64,000 nucleotides of DNA from Pedobacter steynii (GTDB lineage: Bacteria > Bacteroidota > Bacteroidia > Sphingobacteriales > Sphingobacteriaceae). Positions 18,243 to 27,903 of this stretch are shown here, in pieces. A model generated the notes under the pieces. The model had not been told where the DNA came from, did no database searches, and worked only from the letters and a program-made list of their open reading frames with translations. Position numbers and translations under genes: made by a program. Position 1 is the first letter of the stretch; each line of letters begins with the position of its first letter. Location of the stretch: positions 992,001 through 1,056,000 of the forward strand of contig NZ_CP017141.1 in the NCBI RefSeq assembly GCF_001721645.1, written 5' to 3'.

Positions 18243-19103
18243 ATGAAAAAGTCCATACTTGCTGTATTTACCTTGTTTATCATCCTCAGTGGCTGCTCCT
18301 CCACAAAACAGGTTACTAGCTCTTCCACAGAAAAAAAACTAAAAAACGTCGCTTATGGGAAACATCCAAGAAATGTAATGGATGTCTATTTGCCGGCAGG
18401 TAGAAGTAAACAAACTCCTCTTGTATTGCTGATCCATGGTGGGGCATGGGTAAAAGCTGGGAAAGAAGATGCGCAGGAATACGCAGATTCTCTATTCAAC
18501 AACCACATTGCCGTAGTCAGCATTAATTACCGCTATGCCAGTACCGACAGCGTACATTATCTTCAAATGATGGAAGATGTAGACAATGCCTTAAATTATT
18601 GTATTGCTAATGCCCAGGACTGGAACATCAGAAAGGATAATTTTAGCCTTACCGGTGGTAGTTCAGGAGCACATGTTGCCTTATTGTACAGCTATACCAC
18701 TAACAAAAAAATTAAGGCCATTGTTGACCTGTGCGGTCCGACCAACCTGGCAGATACCACCGTCCTGAATTATTCCGCAAAAGTCGGACTGCTTGGCGTC
18801 ATAGAAATGATGACCGGTAAAAAATACATCAGAGGTCAGGCTCTGGACCCTGCCTATGCCAATTCCAGTCCGATTACCCACATTAAGAATATTCCTACAC
18901 TGATCATTCATGGGACTACTGATCCCGTTGTTCATTTCTCTCAGTCACAACAATTAAGCGATCAGCTCAAAGCTAAAAATGTAATCCATAAATTATTGCC
19001 AATTCCAGGGGCTGGCCATGATCTGAATACAAAGAAAGATCCGGCGACCCGGACATTGGTTTATCATGAAGCCATTAACTGGATCAGTAAATACGGAAAA
19101 TAG
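18243..19103 (+). CDS. Lipoprotein alpha/beta hydrolase (esterase/lipase type)
   Basis: The ATG at 18243 was chosen since it begins a lipoprotein signal (MKKSILAVFTLFIILSGC, Cys18); the frame is open further upstream but overlaps the AraC gene. 286 residues. Oxyanion motif HGGAW (65-69), nucleophile elbow G-G-S140-S-G, Asp227 in 'HGTTDPVVHF' and His259 in 'GAGHDL' complete the triad. This is the BD-FAE/carboxylesterase group of the fold. It is the first of three adjacent esterase-type genes (gaps 32 and 8 bp) and probably co-transcribed, which suggests de-esterification of a common substrate. The natural ester is unknown. Confidence 0.88.
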   Translation: MKKSILAVFTLFIILSGCSSTKQVTSSSTEKKLKNVAYGKHPRNVMDVYLPAGRSKQTPLVLLIHGGAWVKAGKEDAQEYADSLFNNHIAVVSINYRYASTDSVHYLQMMEDVDNALNYCIANAQDWNIRKDNFSLTGGSSGAHVALLYSYTTNKKIKAIVDLCGPTNLADTTVLNYSAKVGLLGVIEMMTGKKYIRGQALDPAYANSSPITHIKNIPTLIIHGTTDPVVHFSQSQQLSDQLKAKNVIHKLLPIPGAGHDLNTKKDPATRTLVYHEAINWISKYGK

Positions 19104-19135
19104 TCACCTAATTTCATCACCATACAGTTAGTCAT

Positions 19136-20149
19136 ATGAGAAAACTGATACCAACATTACTGTTAGCCACGCTAACTTTAACGGTCTGCGCACAGAAAAA
19201 CCAGGAGGTCAAACCTTTGGTACCAAAAGAAGTGGCGGAAAGACTTATTCCCCAATTCAAACCCGCAGCCTTCTGGCCGGTCACCGTTCTGAATATGGAA
19301 AATATTCGCAGCGTCAGAAAAAAGGAGCAGGAAAGAACCATCCCGGTACTTAAAAATGCCGATAGTGTAGACATCACCTATATCAATATTCCCGGTTTAA
19401 ACCCCAAAGATCCGGAAATCCCGATCCGCATTTATAAGCCTAAACATTTGACATTAGCGCCCTTGTTACTGCTGTTTCATGGTGGTGGGTTCATATATGG
19501 TGATTTAAACAGCGACCATCAAATGGCCGCCAATACTGCCATCAGAGCCGGTGTAGTGGTAGTTTCTGTCCAGTATCGTCTGGCGCCGGAAAACATTTAT
19601 CCTGCAGGGGTAAATGACGGATATGCCGCCTTATTGTGGAGTGTAAAACATGCTGCAGAAATCGGCGCCGATCCCAAACATATTGCAGTAGGTGGCGGAA
19701 GTGCCGGTGCCGCAGTTGCCGGAACAGTTGTACTCAGCGCAAGAGATAGAAACGGACCCAAGATAGGTTTACAGGTTTTGCTATTCCCACCAGCAGATTT
19801 AGACACCACCAGGACCTCAGTCGTAGAATACTATAACATCCCAGGTGTAAAAGGAGCTGACATCAGTCCTTTGTTAAATATGTACATTGGGGCTGACAAT
19901 GTAAAAAAGGGTTTGATACCGGATCATGCTTTACCCGGCCTGGCCAAAAACCTCCAGGGCCTGCCTCCTACTTATGTGGTCACCTGTGGTGTTGACCCTT
20001 TGCGTGACGGCGCCCTGGACTATGCAAACAGGCTGATCGCTACCGGTATTCCGGTTGAGCTGCACAACTACCCAGGATATCCACATGGTGCGTTACCTGA
20101 CCGGTTTTACGGTGAATTTTACAGCATTTTAAATCAGTACCTTAAATAA
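19136..20149 (+). CDS. Secreted alpha/beta hydrolase, hormone-sensitive-lipase family
   Basis: 337 residues; signal peptide (MRKLIPTLLLATLTLTVCAQ). The HSL-family oxyanion motif HGGGF (115-119) and elbow G187-G-S189-A-G are present, with Asp287 in 'CGVDPLRDG' and His317 in 'GYPHGAL'. HSL-type enzymes hydrolyse short-chain acyl or aryl esters. It sits between a BD-FAE-like hydrolase and a family VIII-like esterase in one operon. Confidence 0.9.
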   Translation: MRKLIPTLLLATLTLTVCAQKNQEVKPLVPKEVAERLIPQFKPAAFWPVTVLNMENIRSVRKKEQERTIPVLKNADSVDITYINIPGLNPKDPEIPIRIYKPKHLTLAPLLLLFHGGGFIYGDLNSDHQMAANTAIRAGVVVVSVQYRLAPENIYPAGVNDGYAALLWSVKHAAEIGADPKHIAVGGGSAGAAVAGTVVLSARDRNGPKIGLQVLLFPPADLDTTRTSVVEYYNIPGVKGADISPLLNMYIGADNVKKGLIPDHALPGLAKNLQGLPPTYVVTCGVDPLRDGALDYANRLIATGIPVELHNYPGYPHGALPDRFYGEFYSILNQYLK

Positions 20150-20157
20150 CAGCTGAT

Positions 20158-21438
20158 ATGAAAACTTCTATTTTTAACCTCCTTGTATTAGGTCTGTTTA
20201 TGCAGCAATACGCATTCGGACAAGCTAAGACTCTTCAACCAGGCAGCCCTTCGGCCAGCGGTTTTTCAGAAGAGCGCTTACTCCGTATCGATCAGACCTT
20301 AAAACAATATATAGACAGCAACTGGATTAACGGGGCCGCGGCATTTATCGCCAGAGATGGTAAAATTGTCTACCACAAAGCTTTTGGAAAAGACGACGTC
20401 AAAAAAAACACGCCACTTCAAAAAGACGCCATCTTTCGCATTGCCTCGCAGACAAAAGCCATCACCAGTACTGCGGTCATGATCTTATTTGAAGAAGGGA
20501 AATTCTTGTTAGATGATCCGATATCAAAATACATTCCTTCTTTTGCCAAACCTGCCTTATTACAAACCTTTAATGAGAAAGACTCCAGCTATACGACCGT
20601 ACCGGCAAAGCGGGAAATTACGATTCGCGATCTGCTTAGTCATACTTCAGGGATCGACTATGCCCAGATCGGCTCCCCGCAAATGAAAGCGATATATGCC
20701 AAGGCCGGCATTGAGGCAGGTTTTGTTCTGAAAAAACAAAGTTTAGCCGAGGCCATCAATAAGTTAGGGAAGCTCCCATTAATTCATAATCCCGGAGAAA
20801 AATTCACCTATAGCTTAAGTATTGATGTATTGGGTCGCCTGGTTGAAATTGTCTCCGGTATGAACCTGGACGACTTTTTCCATCAACGGATTTTTGAACC
20901 GCTGGGCATGAATGACACCTATTTTTATCTCCCCGAAAACAAACAGGGACGTCTGGTAAAAGTTTACACTGAAAATAAACAAAGCCACCGACCAGAACCC
21001 TGGACCAGTGACACCTTTCCCGGCATGACCATCGATTATCCCACTAACCAGAACGGATATTTTGCAGGCGGTTCGGCTCTGGTATCGACCATACAGGATT
21101 ATGCCATCTTCCTGCAGATGCTGCTAAATAACGGAACTTATAACGGCAAAAAGATCCTGGCCAGACATACCGTAGAAATCATGACTAAAAACCAGATCGG
21201 TGAGCTTTCCTTAGGTGACGATAAGTTTGGTCTTGGTTTTTTAATTACCACAGCGAAAGGCAGTTTAAAACTCGGGCAGTCTGAGGGCAGCTTTTCCTGG
21301 GGTGGTTTTTTCGGCACCGTTTATTGGGCAGATCCCAAAGAAAAACTGGTTGCATTACTGTTTATGCAGCAATACCCATTTAGCCGGAATGAATTAGCTG
21401 ACAAATTCAGGGTACTGGTCTATCAATCACTGGAATAA
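20158..21438 (+). CDS. Secreted serine hydrolase, family VIII esterase / class C beta-lactamase type
   Basis: 426 residues; signal peptide (MKTSIFNLLVLGLFMQQYAFGQ). Nucleophile motif S97-Q-T-K100 in 'FRIASQTKAI', Tyr218 in 'FTYSLSIDV', and a third box read as 'FSWGGFFGT'. The Y-S-L and W-G-G forms are those of EstB-like family VIII esterases rather than true beta-lactamases, which have YxN and KTG/HxG. It starts 8 bp after the HSL-family gene, so the two are probably translated from one mRNA. Expected to act on esters outside the cytoplasm. Confidence 0.88.
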   Translation: MKTSIFNLLVLGLFMQQYAFGQAKTLQPGSPSASGFSEERLLRIDQTLKQYIDSNWINGAAAFIARDGKIVYHKAFGKDDVKKNTPLQKDAIFRIASQTKAITSTAVMILFEEGKFLLDDPISKYIPSFAKPALLQTFNEKDSSYTTVPAKREITIRDLLSHTSGIDYAQIGSPQMKAIYAKAGIEAGFVLKKQSLAEAINKLGKLPLIHNPGEKFTYSLSIDVLGRLVEIVSGMNLDDFFHQRIFEPLGMNDTYFYLPENKQGRLVKVYTENKQSHRPEPWTSDTFPGMTIDYPTNQNGYFAGGSALVSTIQDYAIFLQMLLNNGTYNGKKILARHTVEIMTKNQIGELSLGDDKFGLGFLITTAKGSLKLGQSEGSFSWGGFFGTVYWADPKEKLVALLFMQQYPFSRNELADKFRVLVYQSLE

Positions 21439-21580
21439 ACTATGGATTAACAAAAATATCATCCCCTTTTTTTGAAATTATCTATTTACTGCCGGAGGTA
21501 AAATTCGGCACCTGAGATCACTATGTCGTTTTTTTCTACCTGGTGACTACAGAAGCTACTCCTAACCAAATCATAATGCT

Positions 21581-24478
21581 ATGAAAAGAATGATATCAAA
21601 ACATACTGCGGCTAAGATCTTCCAGATATTTTTCTGGATGCAGTTTATTTTTAACCTTAGCTATGGCCAGCAAACGACCATAAATGGCAAAATCACTGAC
21701 AAGACAGGCCTTGCCATTCCCGGAGCGAGTGTTAAAATTAAGGGTAGCGAAAGGACTACGATAAGTGATCAGAATGGAAATTTCTCCTTACCCGGCCTTT
21801 CACAAGGCAATATGGTACTGATCATTTCATTTCTGGGCTATCAAAGCAAAGAAGTGCCCATATCCGCCATTCCCCCCGCCACACCATTACGCATCATCAT
21901 GACCGAATATACCAATGAAATGGATGAGGTTTTAGTTACAGGCGTATTCGATAAACGTAAGCGTATGGACGCTTCGGTAGCGATCAGCACCCTAACTGCC
22001 AGTCAGATGCAACGTATTGTACCTGCCAGTGCGGCAGATTTGCTGCGTAATGTTCCCGGTGTTTTTGTCAATTCTTCCGCCGGAGAAATCAGAAATACAG
22101 TAACCTCAAGGGGAACCACAGTAGGCACACAAGATGTAGGCTATGAATATGTGTCTATGCAGGAAGACGGTCTGCCCGTTACCAATACCACCTATTACGG
22201 TTATACACCGGATTATTTTCTTCGTCCGGATATTACCCTCGACCGGCTTGACGCAGTAAGAGGTGGCAGCGCTTCTATTACCGCAGCCAATGCTCCAGGA
22301 GGTATTTTTAACTACGTTTCTAAAACCGGAGGGGATACTTTTAAAGGAGAATTGAGAGCCAAATACGGTCTGGTTGGAGATGGAGCCAACAACTACGGAA
22401 AAATAGATGCAAACTTCAGCGGGCCGGCTGCGAAAGATTGGTTTTATAATATCGGTGGTTTTTACCGGTATGACCAGGGAGCACGATCGCCAGGTTATCG
22501 CATGAATGCCGGAGGTCAGGTTAAAGCCAATGTGATCAAAAAATATCATAACGGGACTTTAAAGTTCTACCTGAAATACCTGAATGACAAAAATGCAAAT
22601 CCACAACCCATCCCGACGACCAGTTACTCCAATCCCAGACCTGCAAACGGCTTCGATGCAAATGGCACCGTATTGCCTCCGGCTTATACCTTTAGTTCCA
22701 CTGATTTTCTAAATAAAGCCGGTGGATCAATTGAATACAACCCAAAAAATTTAACCCATAACCTCTATAAATCCCTGGGTTTTGCCTGGGACCATCAAAT
22801 GGGCAAAGGCTGGACTTTTAACAATAACGCCAGGTATTCAGACAACCGGACGCTGGCCAACTTCACGAATGCAAATATTGCCACCAGTGTTGCAGACCCC
22901 ACTCTTTCGGCCCTGATGCTGGGCACTATCGGTGTGGGGACTTTTTCATTCAAAAATGTAAATACCGGTCAGGAGGTCCTAAATGTGACTTCAAACGGAC
23001 TTAGCTATGTAGTCAATAAAAATGACTTACCCGGACAGGACATCGCTGCCAACTCCATTCTCGCCTCTCCATTGGGCTATTATGACAACAAAACCAATGA
23101 ATTTCTGGACCAGTTTTCATTTAATAAACGAATCGACCATATGACCTTTACACTTGGCGGGTATTTTGGCTATTCCAATGTCCACCGGTATTCCGGAACA
23201 AATGGAATGACATTAAGCACCCTCCAAAACCGTCCCCAATTGCTATCGCTCAGTCTTACCGGCGCACCCGTATATGGACTTACACCGGCAAATGTTCCAA
23301 TCCTCGGACCTGCAGGTGTTTATCAGTTTACCAATCCGGAAGGGACCGGACAGCTGAGTGGTGATTTAGGAAATATGATTTCTTATAACGCCCGTCAGAC
23401 ACAGGGAGCCCTATTTTTTGGACATAGCTGGGAAATCAACCCGCAATTAACCTTCGACTGGGGGCTACGTTATGAAAGGGTAAATGTAAAAGGGCATAAT
23501 ATTCGCGGTTATTCAAAAACAGGAATACAGGGGGGAGTTGACGGCAGTATCTTTACCTTGTACGACAATAATGTTCAGGGCCATGAGACCACCGTACATT
23601 TTGATAAAACACTCAACTCCCTGTCTTTTTCCGGGGCCTTAAACTACAAATTCAGTGACAACCTTGCCTTATACGGACGTTACTCTCAAGGCAAGAAAGC
23701 GCCCGATCTGGACATCTATTTTGCCTCGAACAGAACAGAGACCATCGGGCTGCTGAATCCACAATTGAGAACCACTCAACAGGTAGAATTTGGGTTAAAA
23801 GCAAGATCAGGAGCACTAAACCTTTTTGTTACCCCATTTTACAGCATTTTAAGCGGGGTTCCTAACGGTGCTTTCTTTGGGTCTGTTGAAACCGGGTTCT
23901 ACTCTCCTCCGATGACTTATGGTAAATACAGAACCTATGGAGTAGAGATCGAAGCAAATTACAGGCTTGATGAGCATTTTAGCCTGCGTGGCGTGGCGAC
24001 TGTACAAAAATCCAGGATCCTGGCCCTCGACAATTGGGTAGCTAACGGAAGCGGGCCTGCCGATGACAGCATCATATCTTATACCGGAAATGAAACTGAA
24101 AATGCACCGAGGATAATGATTAATGTTTCCCCAACGTACACCTCTGGTAAATTTTATACTGCTTTAACCTGGTCCTATCTCGGCAGCCGTCAGGCAAATT
24201 CTGTCAATGTCTTTAAACTGCCTTCCTTTTCGCAGTTTGATCTTGCCGCAGGCTATGAAGTATCAAAAAAGATGCAGCTTAGCTTAAACATCAACAACCT
24301 GTTCAATAAATACGGTGTAATGAGCTGGGTAAGACCTGGGGGTATATTCGAGGTGATTTCGGGTAATTCCAGTTTTACGAGTGCCATGTATGATAAAGCG
24401 GTAGCTACAAATCAGCCCTATTCTACCATCGCTGTTTTACCAAGAGCATACTATCTGACAGCAACCTATCAATTCTAA
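21581..24478 (+). CDS. TonB-dependent outer-membrane receptor (not SusC type)
   Basis: 965 residues. Signal peptide, then a CarboxypepD_reg-like domain (about 30-115, 'GKITDKTGLAIPGASVKIKG'), a plug (about 130-245, with 'RNVPGVFVNS' and 'LDRLDAVRGGSASI') and a 22-strand-type barrel ending 'YYLTATYQF'. It lacks the SusC linker, and no SusD follows directly, so it is closer to siderophore or small-ligand receptors. Its leader contains CTAACCAAATCATAATGCT. It lies 142 bp after the third esterase gene and is followed by a hairpin at 24488-24510. Co-function with the esterases is possible but not shown. Confidence 0.92.
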   Translation: MKRMISKHTAAKIFQIFFWMQFIFNLSYGQQTTINGKITDKTGLAIPGASVKIKGSERTTISDQNGNFSLPGLSQGNMVLIISFLGYQSKEVPISAIPPATPLRIIMTEYTNEMDEVLVTGVFDKRKRMDASVAISTLTASQMQRIVPASAADLLRNVPGVFVNSSAGEIRNTVTSRGTTVGTQDVGYEYVSMQEDGLPVTNTTYYGYTPDYFLRPDITLDRLDAVRGGSASITAANAPGGIFNYVSKTGGDTFKGELRAKYGLVGDGANNYGKIDANFSGPAAKDWFYNIGGFYRYDQGARSPGYRMNAGGQVKANVIKKYHNGTLKFYLKYLNDKNANPQPIPTTSYSNPRPANGFDANGTVLPPAYTFSSTDFLNKAGGSIEYNPKNLTHNLYKSLGFAWDHQMGKGWTFNNNARYSDNRTLANFTNANIATSVADPTLSALMLGTIGVGTFSFKNVNTGQEVLNVTSNGLSYVVNKNDLPGQDIAANSILASPLGYYDNKTNEFLDQFSFNKRIDHMTFTLGGYFGYSNVHRYSGTNGMTLSTLQNRPQLLSLSLTGAPVYGLTPANVPILGPAGVYQFTNPEGTGQLSGDLGNMISYNARQTQGALFFGHSWEINPQLTFDWGLRYERVNVKGHNIRGYSKTGIQGGVDGSIFTLYDNNVQGHETTVHFDKTLNSLSFSGALNYKFSDNLALYGRYSQGKKAPDLDIYFASNRTETIGLLNPQLRTTQQVEFGLKARSGALNLFVTPFYSILSGVPNGAFFGSVETGFYSPPMTYGKYRTYGVEIEANYRLDEHFSLRGVATVQKSRILALDNWVANGSGPADDSIISYTGNETENAPRIMINVSPTYTSGKFYTALTWSYLGSRQANSVNVFKLPSFSQFDLAAGYEVSKKMQLSLNINNLFNKYGVMSWVRPGGIFEVISGNSSFTSAMYDKAVATNQPYSTIAVLPRAYYLTATYQF

Positions 24479-24487
24479 TCATTTGGT

Positions 24488-24510
24488 CCGGTTATCCTAA
24501 GGATAACCGG
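24488..24510 (+). terminator. Hairpin after the TonB receptor gene
   Basis: Perfect 10-bp inverted repeat CCGGTTATCC / GGATAACCGG with a 3-base loop, 10 bp past the stop codon; only a short T stretch follows, so termination strength is uncertain. Confidence 0.65.
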
Positions 24511-24625
24511 ATTTCTACTCCATCCAACGGATTTCCCTCCAACTTGTCAACCCTGACAAACCCATGCATAATGCGGTTAGACACAAGCGAATACAGCTGT
24601 CTTCTTGACAAAATAACTTAATAAA

Positions 24626-24641
24626 TAGCAAAAATTTGCTA
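24626..24641. promoter_or_regulatory. Operator-like dyad upstream of SusC
   Basis: TAGCAAA-AA-TTTGCTA: 7-bp arms, 2-bp spacer, about 95 bp before the SusC start at 24734. The size and spacing suit a dimeric regulator. No regulator is assigned. Confidence 0.4.
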
Positions 24642-24683
24642 ATAATGGCAATAGTTTTTCGGATAACTTCATCAGTATAGCAC

Positions 24684-24703
24684 CATATCCTTTCAAGGAT
24701 ATG
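24684..24703. promoter_or_regulatory. Second dyad in the SusC leader
   Basis: CATATCCTT-TC-AAGGATATG: perfect 9-bp arms with a 2-bp spacer, 30 bp before the SusC start. It could be an operator or a leader structure. Confidence 0.4.
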
Positions 24704-24733
24704 AGTTACCCTAACCAAATTAATCAGCTAACT

Positions 24734-27700
24734 ATGAACAAGTTTTTCGCCTTTAGGCCCAATGGCCGGGCTTTGCGCCAAAAAATCATTTGCCTTCTCG
24801 CCATCTTATTTATGGCCACTAACATGCAGCTAAATGCTAAGGATTTAAAAGACCCCGGTCATTATTCAAAGACCCCTCCCATCGATGTACGGGGTCGGGT
24901 ATTGGATGAACAGGGCCTTGGAATACCAGGAGCCAGTATTAAAGTAAAAAACACCGAAAGGACGACCACCACTGATAACGACGGAAATTTTAGTCTGAAG
25001 GATCTTGCTGACAATGCGGTCCTGATGATTTCTTATGTTGGTTATACCAGCAAAGAGGTAAAGGTTACTTCCGGAACGATGACCATCCGGATGGAACCAC
25101 AACTACAGGATCTCGATGAAGTCGTGGTAGTTGGATATGGAACGGCTAAAAAATCAGATTTAACCGGAGCCGTGGGTACCGTTAAAGCTGAAGCCCTGCA
25201 GGAGCGTCCCGCCTCTTCCCTTAACCAGGGACTGTCTGGCCGTGTATCCGGAGTCAATGTATCTTCCAATTCAGGCAGACCAGGTGGCAGGGCTAATATC
25301 CGCATCCGCGGATCAAGCTCACTGAGTGTTTCCAATAATCCATTATATGTTATTGACGGGGTTATCCTGAATGCCGTAGACCTTAGAAACGGCAGCACCC
25401 CGATAGATTACCTCAACCCCAATGATGTTGCCTCTATTGAAGTCCTGAAAGATGCTTCTTCTACCGCAATTTATGGAGCAAGAGGCGCAAATGGTGTCAT
25501 TATGGTTACAACTAAACGCGGCAGTTCAGCCGGAGGAGTCATTACCTATGATCCTGATTTCAGCATAGGTGTGCTTCCCAGAAAGCTGGAAGTACTCAAT
25601 TCAAAAGAGTTCCTGGCTGTGGAAGACCTCGCGTATGCCAATGCTAAAAAATACGATCCCATAGGATGGGCAACCGGTACAAAATATACCGACCCTAAAA
25701 CCAAACGTACCAATCCTAAACTATTCGATGCCCAGGGAAATCCATTGTACGATACAGACTGGCAGAAAGAATCCTTCCAAAACGCTTTCACCCAAAATCA
25801 CCAGCTTGGGTTTAGCGACGGCACAGAAAAGAAGAGTATGGCTGCCTTTTTGAATTACCGCAATCAAGAAGGCCTGGCAAAGGGCTCCTGGCAAAAAAGA
25901 TATGCAGGCCGGTTTGTGTTTGACAGTCAGATCAAAGAATGGCTGAAAGTAGGTGGCACGATGGGATACACCGATCAGAACGAAAAGCAGGTAGATCAGC
26001 TTGGCGGAGGAGGAATCACCATGATGCGCCAGGTGCTGGAAGCATTGCCCATCATCCCCGTAAAATATGCAGACGGGTCATGGGCCAGCAACAGAGATTA
26101 TCCGGGAATGGAGGGCGGCGATAGTCCTTTGCGTGTTGCCGCGGACAGGATTTCTCTTTTACGCACCCAAACCTTTCTGGGTAATATGTATGCCAACATC
26201 CATCTTGCCCCCGGACTGGAATTTAAATCCAATATCGGAACCAATATCATTAACCAAAGGGAAGACTATTTTGCTGCGAGGGGCATGCAGTATATTTCTG
26301 ACAACGGAAATGCCTATGTCAATAACAACAGATACAATTCATGGCAGTTCGAAAACTACCTGACCTATCATAAAGAATTTGCAAAAATACACTCCTTAAC
26401 TGCGATGGCCGGTCTTTCCTGGCAGCATGTTGACCGTTTTGAAAATCAGGCCAATACACAAGGGTTTAGCGACTCGTATTTTCTATATAACAATCTCGGC
26501 GCCGGATCCAGTCCACAGGCCCCTTCGTCTAACGGACAGGCTTATGGCTTAAACTCTTATTTTGCCCGTATCAATTACAGTTTACACAACAAATACCTGG
26601 TTACTTTTACGGGTCGCGCAGACGGTTCCTCCAAATTCGGTAAGGAGAATCAATATGCCTTCTTCCCTTCCGCAGCCCTTGCCTGGAGGGTTATTGAAGA
26701 AGATTTCATGAAAAGCCTTCCTGCAATTTCCAATCTGAAAATCCGCGCCAGTTATGGGGCTACCGGAAACTCCGAGATTCCGGCCTACCGTGCACTTGCA
26801 GGCATGGGAAACTACAACGTGATTTTTAATGGAGAGCGCAATATCGGGATCGGCATCGACCGGATGGCCAACTCCACTTTGCAATGGGAGAAAACAAAAC
26901 AGATTGATTTCGGACTGGAACTGGGTTTATTCGCCAACAGGTTAAATTTCGAACTTGATCTTTATCGCAGAAAAGTAGACGGGATGTTACTGGACGCTCC
27001 TCTTCCTTTCAGCAGCGGATATGGCAGCATCTTTTCCAATGTTGGAAGTATGGAAAATAAAGGGGTAGAATTCAGCATCAATTCTACCAATATCAAAACA
27101 GATGATTTTTCCTGGAGTACGACCTTCAACATTTCCATCAACAAAAACAAAGTACTTGCCCTGGCCAGCGGGGATATTTTCTCGGGTAACGGAGTCATCA
27201 GGGTTGGGGAACCTGTTGGCTCTTTCTTTGGAAGAGTACATCTGGGTACCTGGGGAAGCAATGAGGCTGCTGAGGCCAAGAAATACAATATGCTGCCTGG
27301 TGATGTAAAATATCAGGACCTGAATAGCGACGGCAGGATTAATGACCTGGACAGAACGATTATAGGACATGGCATTCCCGACGGTTTTGGTACATTTCTG
27401 AATACTTTCCAATATAAGGCATGGTCACTGACCGTAGATCTGCAATATATGTACGGCAACGATGTGCTCGACAGGAGTATACATTCAGCAGAAGACAGAC
27501 AAGGGATTGCAAACAGTTATAGAACCGTACTGAATGCCTGGACGGAAAGTAATCAGAACACTTCCATTGCTCAAATACGGCCGATTAACGCCTATTACAC
27601 CACCAACAACGACAGTCATAAGGTAACAGATGGTTCATTTATCCGTGGGCGCAACTTGTTACTTTCCTATACCTTCCCTTCAAAAACCGCGGCTTCATTA

Positions 27701-27874
27701 AAACTGAACCGGTTAAGGGTATATGGTTCCGTACAGAACTTTTTCGTGGCAACAAAATATAAGGGATATGATCCTGAAGTTTCCAACTCCGGTGCCCCTT
27801 TCGATCAGGGCCTGGCATTGTATGATTATCCAAAGCCAAGGGTATTTATGCTCGGCCTGAACATTGGATTATAA
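24734..27874 (+). CDS. SusC/RagA-type TonB-dependent receptor (no STN domain)
   Basis: 1046 residues from the ATG at 24734; the in-frame ATG at 24701 lies inside a dyad and adds no signal sequence. Signal peptide to about residue 36, CarboxypepD_reg-like domain (about 49-130, 'GRVLDEQGLGIPGASIKVKN'), the linker 'VVVVGYGTAKKSDLTGAVG', plug (to about 260, 'GVIMVTTKRGSS') and barrel. With no STN domain it should not signal to a FecR; regulation is more likely by the upstream AraC protein or the two dyads in its leader. SusD follows 29 bp later. Substrate unknown. Confidence 0.95.
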   Translation: MNKFFAFRPNGRALRQKIICLLAILFMATNMQLNAKDLKDPGHYSKTPPIDVRGRVLDEQGLGIPGASIKVKNTERTTTTDNDGNFSLKDLADNAVLMISYVGYTSKEVKVTSGTMTIRMEPQLQDLDEVVVVGYGTAKKSDLTGAVGTVKAEALQERPASSLNQGLSGRVSGVNVSSNSGRPGGRANIRIRGSSSLSVSNNPLYVIDGVILNAVDLRNGSTPIDYLNPNDVASIEVLKDASSTAIYGARGANGVIMVTTKRGSSAGGVITYDPDFSIGVLPRKLEVLNSKEFLAVEDLAYANAKKYDPIGWATGTKYTDPKTKRTNPKLFDAQGNPLYDTDWQKESFQNAFTQNHQLGFSDGTEKKSMAAFLNYRNQEGLAKGSWQKRYAGRFVFDSQIKEWLKVGGTMGYTDQNEKQVDQLGGGGITMMRQVLEALPIIPVKYADGSWASNRDYPGMEGGDSPLRVAADRISLLRTQTFLGNMYANIHLAPGLEFKSNIGTNIINQREDYFAARGMQYISDNGNAYVNNNRYNSWQFENYLTYHKEFAKIHSLTAMAGLSWQHVDRFENQANTQGFSDSYFLYNNLGAGSSPQAPSSNGQAYGLNSYFARINYSLHNKYLVTFTGRADGSSKFGKENQYAFFPSAALAWRVIEEDFMKSLPAISNLKIRASYGATGNSEIPAYRALAGMGNYNVIFNGERNIGIGIDRMANSTLQWEKTKQIDFGLELGLFANRLNFELDLYRRKVDGMLLDAPLPFSSGYGSIFSNVGSMENKGVEFSINSTNIKTDDFSWSTTFNISINKNKVLALASGDIFSGNGVIRVGEPVGSFFGRVHLGTWGSNEAAEAKKYNMLPGDVKYQDLNSDGRINDLDRTIIGHGIPDGFGTFLNTFQYKAWSLTVDLQYMYGNDVLDRSIHSAEDRQGIANSYRTVLNAWTESNQNTSIAQIRPINAYYTTNNDSHKVTDGSFIRGRNLLLSYTFPSKTAASLKLNRLRVYGSVQNFFVATKYKGYDPEVSNSGAPFDQGLALYDYPKPRVFMLGLNIGL

Positions 27875-27903
27875 TTGAATGCAAACCTATTAAAAGAAAA
27901 ATC

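Noticed and set aside
22106..22549. 147-codon open frame antisense to the TonB receptor gene
   Set aside because: Lies within the conserved plug region of the receptor, with no recognisable domain.
25042..25398. 118-codon open frame antisense to the second SusC gene
   Set aside because: Fully inside a conserved SusC plug region, low-complexity composition (Ser/Thr/Pro rich), no homology or start context; a shadow of the sense codon bias.
26987..27412. 141-codon open frame antisense to the second SusC gene
   Set aside because: Shadow of the barrel-coding sequence; no domain, no leader.
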